NCBI GenBank assembly: GCA_031835245.1
Contig: JAVKOQ010000625.1
Coordinates: 1 to 23,184 of the forward strand
Direction of reading: 5' to 3'
DNA length: 23,184 nucleotides
From: Balamuthia mandrillaris
Lineage: Eukaryota > Discosea > Longamoebia > Balamuthiidae
The translations under genes were made by a program, and so were the position numbers. This document shows positions 10,204 through 19,800 of this stretch, piece by piece. The notes under the pieces are model-generated. The model worked only from the letters and a program-made list of their open reading frames with translations, did no database searches and was not told the DNA's origin. Within the stretch, counting starts at the first letter, position 1. Each line of letters starts with the position of its first letter.

Positions 10204-10303
10204 TTCTTCTTCTTCTTCTTCTTCTTCTTCTTCTTCTTCTTCTTCTTCTTCTTCTTCTTCTTCTTCTTCTTCTTCTTCTTCTTCTTCTTCTTCTTCTTCT
10301 TCT
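10204..10303 (+). repeat. (TTC)n microsatellite, about 33 units
   Basis: A pure TTC trinucleotide tract of about 100 bp lies in the divergent intergenic region. Long polypurine-polypyrimidine repeats of this kind are known to form triplex (H-DNA) structures. It is in frame with the downstream NEDD1-like exon as poly-Ser, but a start upstream of it is not favoured. Confidence 0.97.
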
Positions 10304-10420
10304 CCTTCTCTGAGCTCTTTTTCTTTCTTTATTTTTTGGGGAGAGCCAACCCCTCGTCCCCCCTGCACAGACCCCCCCCCCCGCGATTTTCATGGCATTT
10401 TCAGCGGACATCCTCTGTGG

Positions 10421-11795
10421 ATGCGGGGCCTGGGCTGTGCCCCTCCACCCCTCATGCTGTACCCCTTCTGGCTTGCTTCCTGGGGCAAAAGAGTCTCACT
10501 AACGAACACCGCGGTGGAACTAAGAACCAAGACACCGGTCGCGGTGGTCCCCACCACCACCACACCAGAAGAAACGACCGCTACTCCTACGGCGGCTGCT
10601 GCTGGCATGAATTCCTTGTTCTCTCCATTGAAAGGGCAAGCCCCTACTGCCGCTGCTGGTACCCACCCGCTGCTGTCCTTGCTGCCTACCAATACCTTGT
10701 ACTCACCTGCCCGTGATGAATAACAACAACAGGCGGTGCTGCTGCTGCACGTTTGGCGGGCAGCCCACCATCCCACTCCTCCCTTTCCAGTTGCTTGTTT
10801 AGCTCCGCAATTGACTCCCCATTGGAGGTCGGAACGCCGCTAGCCTCCCCCTCCTCCTCTTTTCCTCCTGCCCTCCAGAAGGAGAAAGAGAAAGAGGCGG
10901 AGGTTGCTGCCTCTGTCTTTGATGCTGACTCATATTTGGACAGGCCTTATTCTCTTTCTCTCTCTCCTTCCTCCTCCTCCAACAGCTCCGCTGCTTCTGT
11001 CGCAGCATCTGTTATACAAACTTGCAACGATACAGAGAAAGGGAGCCGCCAACAGCAACCCCACAGCCAACACCACGCGCGGCACGCCTCAAAACCTCCT
11101 CTCGTTGCTACCGGTCCTCAACCCCAACATAGTAGCGGTGAGGCTACCGGTGTTTCTACCTCCACGTTCCGTACTCACTACTGGACAGCCTCTGAAAACA
11201 AAGACTCGGAATTGCAGCAAGCAGAAGAAGACGCGAACGATGAACAAGGGGAACAGGAGGCAGAGATGCTGACCTTTGACGCCAAGTTCTTGCAAAGGCT
11301 TGTGGAAGAACGCCTGCACGACTTTAGTGAAAAGATACACCACGACATGACTAATCTCCACCTGGAGCTTATTCGCCAATCCCAACTGCAACAAGTGCGT
11401 TTGAGCCCTAGCTTTGCTCTCTGCTCTCTGCTCTCTGCTCTCTGCTCTCTGCTCTCTGCTCTCTGCTCTTTGCTCTCTGCTCTCTGCTCTCTGCTCTCTG
11501 CTCTCTGCTCTCTGCTCTCTGCTCTCTGCTCTCTGCTCTCTGCTCTCTGCTCTCTCTGCTCTCTGCTCTCTGCTCTCTGCTCTCTGCTCTCTGCTCTCTG
11601 CTCTCTGCTCTCTCTGCGTTGTTTTTTTTTTCGCCCTTTAGTAGAACGTACTAAACGAGATGTATTGGTTGGCAGCGGGCAGTGCAGCAGTTGATGAAGC
11701 AAAACGAGAAAGCGCAACGGCAATTGCTGCAAGAGGTTCAGGTTTTGCGAGAAGAGAACAAGCGTCTGCGTGAGCTATATGGCGCTGATCCTTGA
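10421..11795 (+). CDS. NEDD1-like gamma-tubulin adaptor C-terminal domain protein, apparently lacking WD40 repeats
   Basis: Exons 10421-10658, 10733-11394 and 11676-11795 give about 339 residues. The C-terminus matches the NEDD1 tail (from memory): FLQRLVEERLHDFSEKIHHD, MTNLHLELIRQSQLQQ, then LREENKRLRELYGADP; animal NEDD1 ends in a similar VEMIKQFHMQ...LREENKRLRAHF. This helical module binds the gamma-tubulin ring complex. Upstream residues are Ser/Thr/Pro/Ala-rich and include SLFSPLKG, resembling the FSP-containing middle of NEDD1. The family normally begins with a seven-bladed WD40 propeller of about 300 residues, and there is no room for it between this gene and the divergent gene starting at 10060. 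The start is uncertain: in-frame ATGs lie at 10142, 10421, 10454 and 10607. The first intron (10659-10732) is chosen by frame; the second is firm. Confidence 0.72.
11416..11615 (+). repeat. 7-bp minisatellite (CTCTCTG)n in the NEDD1-like intron
   Basis: About 28 copies of CTCTCTG, nearly perfect, with one CTCTTTG unit (about 11464) and two units lengthened by a CT, fill most of the 281-nt intron 11395-11675. The pyrimidine-rich strand is the sense strand. Because the unit is 7 bp, all frames read through it as repeats such as ALCSLLS, giving false long open frames on both strands. Confidence 0.97.
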
Positions 11796-12106
11796 CACTA
11801 CAATCGTGTATATATTTTTTGACACACACAGAGCTTTCATCTTTTCTCTCGACTTCTTGGCGTGTTTGTTGGAAGAAAATCTAGGAAGTGTCCTTTTGGG
11901 GGGGAACCAAGGCCAGGTTAGGTTCCTTTGGGGGGGGGGAAACATGGGAGCCTCTTCTCCAGTGGGGCCAGAAGAGGAGAGGGGGGGGTTGTAATCATCA
12001 TTTTTTCAATTTGCTCACCCCAAGATACATTCTTGCTGCCATCGCTTTGCATTTCGAAGGGGTGTTATTTAAAGATGAACAACATCAGCAACAACCCTAC
12101 TAAGTA
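11796..12106. other. Convergent intergenic gap with G runs
   Basis: This is the 311 bp between the stops of the NEDD1-like and SZT2-like genes. It holds runs of G on the plus strand at 11898-11904 (7), 11930-11939 (10) and 11981-11988 (8), with shorter GGG and GGGG between them, and a T-rich patch near 11814. No coding segment is evident and no AATAAA signal was seen for either gene. Confidence 0.7.
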
Positions 12107-13826
12107 CTACTGAGGAGGCCGCTGCGCTAGTAACGAGCGAGTCAAGAAGCAGCAAAGGGCATTGATGAAGTCACGAATGTGGTCCTGCTCCTGCCTTGAG
12201 TAGGTGCTGCTGCCGCTTCCGCCATGATCTGTTGGTGGTGGTGATGCTGAACGAGGAGAGAGGGAGGAGCCCACTCCTGATGAGGAGCCAGGAGGAGAGA
12301 TGGAGTCAAGAACAGAACGAGGAAGCCTACGACAAGCGTAGGCGTTGGTGGTGTGGCGGGAGGTCGTTCCGGCAACGGCAGAATGAGTGACGTGTACAAA
12401 AAAGTCTCGCGTGGCAACGGAAAGCAGGAAAAGGTGGTCTGTGGTGACATGTTCGCCAGAGCGGTAGGTTATGTGGCGGCAACGTTTACGGTAGACTTCC
12501 TCTTCCAAATAGCGCATAGCACTGCACCAAGGGACACTCATTGACGAGGAGGAGGAAAACAGGATGGCTAAGGAGGGGTCCAGCTCTTCCAGGGGCTTCC
12601 AGTCAGCTAGCCGCATCAGCACTGCTAACTCTGTCTCGGAGAGAGGAATACTGTTGGGGGTGAGCAGGCGTAGCCATAGCTGATCTCTATGGTAATCCAT
12701 GGCAGCACCAGTGATGGCCTCCGCCAGCCTCCTCTCGGCAACACGCACCATGAATCCTCCACTGGCGCTGTCTTCCTCCTCCCTCCTGAGTTGCTCCTCT
12801 TCCTGCGAGCTGGTTGTGCTAGTGGTAGTGCGTGCAGAAGAAAGGGGCACACACACCCCCTGGGTTGTTGTTCGAATTATAAAGAAGCGAAGGCCAATAG
12901 GTGAAGAAATACCAACACCACTGCCACCACTGGTGCTTCCTGTGCAAGTAGAGGTTGTCTGGGCAGCGGGGGAAGCTATAGAGGAGGTAAGTTGTCGTCG
13001 CTCAAGAGATACGCGCCTGCTTTCCGCCACAGTAGCGGTGGTCATCTGAGAGGAGGATGCGGAGGAGGCTGGCAGCATCATTGATGGGATATGCTGAGTG
13101 GAAGTGGTACTGCTACCTACCATGCTAGAGGAAGCGGTGGTAGGCGTGGTAGCAGCAGATAGTCCTGGTGAAGCCATGGGAGAGACTACGTTGCTATTAG
13201 ATGAGGGGGCATAAGAGGACATCGGTACAAAGGAAGATAGCTCAGAGGGCGTAGTAGGGGTGGTGCCACCCGTGTAACCAGAACCTCCTCCGCCACTACT
13301 ATTGTTTGTAGAGGCGGAGGAGGAAGCAACAGCAGGCGAAGAGGCCGAGGAAGACGAGGCAGCCGTAGGAAGCACAAAAGCCACAACAGAGTACAGGTAA
13401 GGTTGTCGTCGTGTGTCCTCGCTATCGTTTGTTTGGAAGGTAGGAGAAGAGGAGGAAAAGAATAAAGCAGGATGGATGTGCCGTTGTTCCAGAGTGCGTA
13501 GGCCATAGGTAGAGGCGTGCTTAGAGATAAACAGAAAGAGGTCGGGGGAGGAAACGTTTATGCCAGCAGGTAGCGGTAAGAAGCTGCTGTGCGCTACGAC
13601 CTGGTTACGGGCATAGGGAGGTGGTACTGAGTATGCATTCACCAAGCCATGCAGTACCGCCAGGAAATAGCCGGGAGGGTATGGCATTGTTACATTGGTG
13701 AGGAAGGCTTGTAGTTGCTGTGCATGAAAGTCGTACACAAAAGAGTTGAGGTGAAGTCTATGTTTAAGGCCGTGGGCTTCTTCCACGAATAATTGGCGAA
13801 GCTGAAAGTTGTTTTGTGTTTGCTGG

Positions 13827-13861
<35 letters not shown>

Positions 13862-16800
13862 GTGTGGATGCTGACGATGTTGTTGGTAATGCTGTGAGGT
13901 CCTATTGCTGCTGCTGCTGCTGGGTGTAGCAGTGCTGTTGTAGTGGGCCTTCATGGCGGCCGTTGCAGTGTGGCGAGGCAGATCAGGAGAGGAAGTAGAT
14001 GAAGACAAATGATATAAGGGGGAGGGTAGGCCACCAACGATAGCAGTACGTCCTACCACCAGTTCTCTGTTGTGAAGAGCGTAGAGGTCACATAGCATAC
14101 AACCATCCATGAATGCTACATGAAGAAGCAAAATGCCTCCATGCGTGGCTCTATAGAGAAAGGCAGGCGGTAAGGATATAGAGGATCCCTGCTGTTTAGC
14201 CGCCTCTTCCGCGGCGCCTTCCTGGGATGACTCCTGCTGGTGACGCTGCTGCTGTTGCTGAGAAGCAGACGGTCGTTGCTTTGTTGTTGAGAGAGAAGAG
14301 GGTGGCGCCTGCACGTTAAGCTTGGTGAGGCCCAACACGACCTGAAGATAGTGAACGTAGTTGGCAAAGAAGTCATGCATGATGTCCTCCAGCCACTGCT
14401 TGTCCTGGTGGGCATCCTCCTGCTCTTCTTCGTCGAAGTAGTAGGGTGCACCCTGCCTGCTACGAGAGAGAATCGCCCAGCTATCATCCATCGCGTTTTT
14501 GAGCAGCTCTCCAAGGTCGCGCAAGCTACTACGCGAGCTCCGCGTTGTGCCTTGCTTGTTGCCTGCGGAGGCTGCTTGCTTTGTTGTTATGGACAACGGG
14601 GGTAACGTGGCCAGTGGGAAGGGAACGCGGTAGCAGCAGACGATACGAGAGGCCTGCATTACCAATCGCACATGCGCTAGCGATGCTTCCCCACCTTTAG
14701 TAGCGAAAGTTGAAGATTTGCCAGCTCCTTCCCCGTCTCCTCCTGGTCTGCCTGTTGCTACTGCCGACGATGGCCTATTGTTGTGTGGTGATAGGGAGGG
14801 CAGAGACGACGCAGTAGTGGAACTAAACGTTCTGCTATCGCGTATCCAGCGAGAGCAGATCGCCTGTAGATGATTGCGATTGCGGGAAGAAAAAATGTGA
14901 TGAAGCCAACCCTCCTTAATGTGCTGACCATGTCGTATCATTACATTGCTGGACTTGGTGAGGGAAGTGTTGCGGTGAAGAGGCTGCTGTGGAATACAGC
15001 CCTTTAGCAGTCCTTGCAACGGAACATTGCTCTCTGGGATACCACCCGCCCGTTTTCTTGGTGCTGCACCACCGCTGCCACCACCACTTAAAGGGCTAGG
15101 AGTGTTATTGGTATTAGTGTTGCTGCCCATGTCTTCGCCTGCCACGTTGGTAGTAGATACAACGGCAGCAGGCATTATGTCCGAAGTGTAGAGGGTCACA
15201 GGTGCTTCCTTCCCGGCCATTCCAGCACCGGCAGCAGCGTTACTAGGCGATGTCTGCGATTGTTGCCGCTGTTGAGACGACGTAGTATGTTCCAACCAAA
15301 GAGCGACAGTAGAAGGGCAAAGGACGCCTTCTGGGCGCACGGTGCTCTCCTTTAAGAGTGGATCTATATTGTCAAGGATGAAGGCATTCTTCTGTTCAAC
15401 ACTTGATGAAAGTGGGCGGCCAGAACGAGACTGGCCTTCCATTGATACAGAGCTGGTAGGAGGGTAGACGCTATTTCTCCCTCCTTCCCTTGAGTTGTTG
15501 CTACCACTGCTGCCTTTTTGATGGGCCACATGGGACGGTGGGGGGTGCAGCATATGACCTCCCCGCAGGAAACGAAGATGGCGGGGCACAGGCATCTGCT
15601 TGGCTAATGCTTGGGACTGGGGTTGTTGTTGGCGTAATCCTCTTTTTGATCCCAAACCTGGAGAGGAAGGGTTTGTAGCATTGGATCGCCCTTCTGACGA
15701 GGCAACTGAAGCTTCCGTTTTTGGTAGCGCGGTACGCTGGGAAGAAGCGCGGTTATGCAAGTTGGGGTGAGTGAAAAGACCCAATTTTTGCTGCACGATG
15801 TTACCCAGAAGGTTTTGGCGGCGCTCATCCCAGCGGCGGTGTTCTTGCAAAATGCTATGAATTTTAGCTGTGAGGGCTTTGTTCCAGTTGTAGGTGTAAA
15901 GCTTAAGGCCTCGTCTCTTGAGTTCTACATGCACAAAGCAGCGCCTGCGGATGATTGATGAAGGGAGGTTGAAACCTTGAAGGTGACTATAAAGCAGAAG
16001 ATCTTCGTAGTTGATGGAGGTGGTGGCTGGGGTTGCATTGTTGCCGCTGCCTTCTCCCTCTGTTGTGTGAGTTTGGTCTCTACTCTCAGCAATGCGTTCA
16101 CTGTCACCACCACTTGTGGAAATAGCATTTGCGATGGGGGTAGTTGTCGTAGGTGAGAAGGAAGAAGGGGCTTCTTCGTTGGAGCCAGCCACAATGGTAA
16201 CCGTCCAATCGTCACTGTGCAGCAACCCATCAGTAGGAATCCTACCACCAGGGCAGAATATTCGAAGAAGCCTGGACTCAGGAGATAATGATTGTGGGCT
16301 GCTAATATCTGCAAAGGGATCCGCCATCACCATTCTGAGCGGGGTGGCTAAAGTAGAAGCATCAATGGAGGCTAAGTGCTTACCAGATGTGGTTGTTGCT
16401 CTGCTAAAATAAACAGCAGCTGGCAACAACGTAGGATTCAGTTCAGAGAGCAGGTAGAGAAGGTCGTGGACTAAGGGTTGCACACTCCATGACACGAGAT
16501 TGAGAGGGATGTCAGCTCGTTGTACGGATGGTGCGGACAAGGAGCTAGCTATCTTAAACAGGGATTTGCGGGTGTCTGTCAAAGGAGCTGGCGGCGGAGG
16601 TAATGGAAGCTGCAATATGCACGTTTCCAAGGCAAAGGCACAGAGGGTTTGTCGCATAGAACGAATAAGGTGGGCGATAAGGGCTTCCATGTGGATGGCT
16701 CCCCGCACCCATATTTCGATCTGAAGGCGGCTTCCTTCTTCTGTTCCGCCTCCGTCTCCGAATGGCTCGTACAATTGATGCAGCTCTTCCACACCTTGGT

Positions 16801-19800
16801 TTTCTTCGAGCGTTGGATCTCCCTTAGCGTGGCGCTGCAATGTGGACCTGCGTGGCTTTGATGGTGGCAGTGGGTCCGATAAGCTCCGTAATTGTTTTCC
16901 TTCGAAGAAATCACCATCTTCTGTTTCCTCTTTCCCCTGTTCCTCCTGTTCTTCGTCGTCATCCTCTTCTTCGTCTTCTTCTTTCTCTTTGTCCTCGGCT
17001 TCGGCTGCCTCTTCATCATCAGAGTCTAGGTGATCTTCTTTTGCTGATTGCTTGGTGATGCTAGGTGGGTGTGACTTCCGTGAAGGAGATTCAGATGCTG
17101 AATGTTTTGTCGAAGGCGAAGTGTTGCCAGCTCGTGAGGGGTGGCGATCCTTTCGGGCGAGTGGAGGGCAGGTGCGCAGAAAGACCTTTTGTTGGCATAC
17201 ATGCAACCATTGCTCTGCCTGTTGTTGTGAAGGCTCATATGGTGGACCAGGGCAGCAAACATGCTGCAAGGGAAGTCCTTCCTCATCCAAAAGGTTGAGA
17301 TAGATGCAGGCAATGCCTTGACCAATCGCTTTTTGTGTGGCAGTGGTTGACGGGGATGGTATGTGGTTGTATAGGAAAGCAAAGTCGGAAGGGCAGATAC
17401 ATAGGCGACCAGAATTACTCTGGGGCTGATCTCTCTCCGCCTTCGCTCCATTCCGTTCCTCAGCTTGGCCGGAGACGCTATTCTCGCTATCTTCGCCGGG
17501 GGGATAGAGGAAGTGCATAGTGTGCAAGGAGGATTGCAAAAGATTCTGCCGAAGAAACAGAAGGTAGAGATACTTATCGAAGACAGCAGATGGGATGCGC
17601 ACTACGCATTTTTGAGCTGGCGTGTTGGAGGAGCGTATGAAAGCAAGGTCTTCGGGGGTTAACTTCAGCAACGGATTGCGCAGCAACAGAGCAGAAATAA
17701 TGGATAAAGTGACAGCGGCCAGCTTGTTTTCTAGCAGTTGGTGTAGTTGTTCCGTTATTTCTGGTCCCGCCTCATACACTCCGAATATTTCCACCACGAG
17801 CTTGTACCTGGTAGCGTCGTTCTCCTCGTTGTCCGGATTGCTATTGTTGTCATCTTCCTTCTGGTTTACTTTTCCAGAGTGGCTCCCATCCTCAGAGTTT
17901 TTGTTGGCTCTGAGATCCGTTGCGCTGGCAGTAGCTTTAGGCGCAGAAAGATGAGGCTCTGCATTAGAACGAGGTTGCAAGCTAGAAGGAGAAAAGCTGG
18001 TGGTGGTATCTGGAGATGCCATGGTAGTTGACTGCGCCGGTACTGCGGAAAGCATCAAGTAGAAGCAATGTCCATTCTTTTCTCGGTAGACGAACATATT
18101 CTTGCGATTACTAACAGCAAAGTGATGCAAGGCAGTTGCTAATATTGCAAACAGAAAAAAAAAGACATGCAATCATATTAGTAAATACACAAGAGATGGG
18201 AAAGGGGGATGAGATAAAAACGCGGAACTAACCTATAATAGCGCTAACTACTTTATCAGGGCTCATTCGTTGATGAAGGGGTAGTTCGATGACGTGAACA
18301 CGAGGGCAAGCAAAATAGGAATCGTATTTGGTAATGTTCTTCTCGTCATCATTATCAATGGAGAAGAACTCGGGATTAACGTTGTGAGCGCCAACGTGCT
18401 GCACAAAGCTATCTGGCAATAAGCGGGTACGAGGAGAACGAGGCCGTCCACCGGAACCTTTCCAAGCGGATGGATGCAAGTGCATGGATAAGAGGGCATA
18501 GTCGCTGTCGTCGGGGGAGGGGGCTACCAGCAAACGGCTGCAGTGGTTGGTTTTGTACAAGGACCACAGCAACAAGAGCTGGTTGACTCGGCGACAGGCC
18601 TCGTGGACAGCTGAACGAGCTGCCTCCATGACTAGAGTGCGCTGGTTTTCTGACAGGTCGCGCGTGTGAAAACGCAGGGTTACCAAGTTTTGTGTCTCTG
18701 TTGTCTGTGGTATCAGGATGAGCCAAAACTGTAGCTCTGGTGTCAGTGGCGGTGCTTGTTCATGGTTTCTGTTGCTGGTCGGAGGAAATATTCTAGCTAG
18801 CGAAGAGGCTTCCATGCTGGTAACTGCCTTGTCATGCTCAGCAGTGGCTGAACTAGGTTTCTTCTGATTGCTGTTGATGGCGAAGGTACTAGGGCTGGAC
18901 AGCTTTTCCACCAACTCACAAGTATTGACCGCGATAAACACATTGCCGACCCGTAGCAAGCGGAGAATGCAGGATTCTTGAAGTTGCATTAGAAATAGCT
19001 TCATGCCCTCTTTGCGTTCAAGGAATGGCAAACGGATAGTATCGCTCCAAGTCAGAGGAAAAGGAAGAGAGTCAATATTGGAGAGCACGGTATCGAGGGT
19101 AGCCCTTTTTGCCAAAAGGCTTGGCTGCGCGTTGGTGCTAAGGCGAAGCAGATGCAGCACTTCCATAGATACCAGAGAGGATATCCTTTGCTGCAAAGCA
19201 GTCATGACGAGGTAGAAGGGGTGGGGAAGTTGAGTGTAGGACATGACGGAAGGAAGCAATGCGTTGTGATCTTGACCCTCCTCCTCAGTTTCTATGTCAG
19301 AGCCACTACTGTTAGATGTATCGTCATCGTAGAGATCCACCACATCAGAGACGCTGATGGAGGAGCCATCACGACCAGTTGCCCAAAGAGAGCTGTGCCG
19401 CGAGTCGCTGTCTATCGAGTGGATTGGAGAGGAAGAAAGAGACAAGGCCCTTCGGTTCGAAGATGTTTCTCTTTGGTGATACTGTATCTTGCCATAGCTG
19501 CTGCTGGTGGTGGGGGTGGCAGTGGCGGTGGTGGCCCGACGCTGCTGCCGCAATAGCCTGGCCGATTCCTCCAGGTGGAATCGACTGAAGGAATCTCCTG
19601 TAATGGACAAGGGGGCCAGCGTTCTCGCAGTGAAGCGTAATATGACTTGCACGCGATTATGGCTCCAATTCTGGGTTGAGAGGACCTCTTTATCAATGCC
19701 AGGCAGCTCTGCTTCAGCTTCAGCGAGGGCTTTTTGTATGAGCTCTGGTGTGGGAATTCCCTCCACAGGAATGACCTGCTCCCACGAAGAGGAGGTCGTT

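Larger units (their letters stand above)
10061..10420. promoter_or_regulatory. Divergent intergenic region between the PH/coiled-coil and NEDD1-like genes
   Basis: About 360 bp separate the two proposed start codons, so it should hold both promoters. It contains GACT-type tandem repeats (10108-10138), a (TTC)n tract of about 33 units, and a C run near 10373-10382. I saw no clear TATA box. Open frames across it are poly-Ser, poly-Phe, poly-Glu or poly-Arg readings of the repeat. Confidence 0.55.

Noticed and set aside
10142-10421. Upstream start at 10142 for the NEDD1-like gene, giving a poly-Ser N-terminus
   Set aside because: The frame is open, but it is only a reading of the TTC repeat and lies 80 bp from the opposite gene's start. 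I kept it as a possible start, not the preferred one.
10713-10732. A 20-nt intron in the NEDD1-like gene that would keep TNTLYSPAR in the protein
   Set aside because: Frame agrees, but all other introns here are at least about 46 nt. The 74-nt intron 10659-10732 has the same phase and normal size. Alternative use cannot be excluded.
11414-11732. Long open frames on both strands through the CTCTCTG repeat
   Set aside because: A 7-bp unit without stops opens every frame. The flanking NEDD1 homology requires this segment to be an intron.
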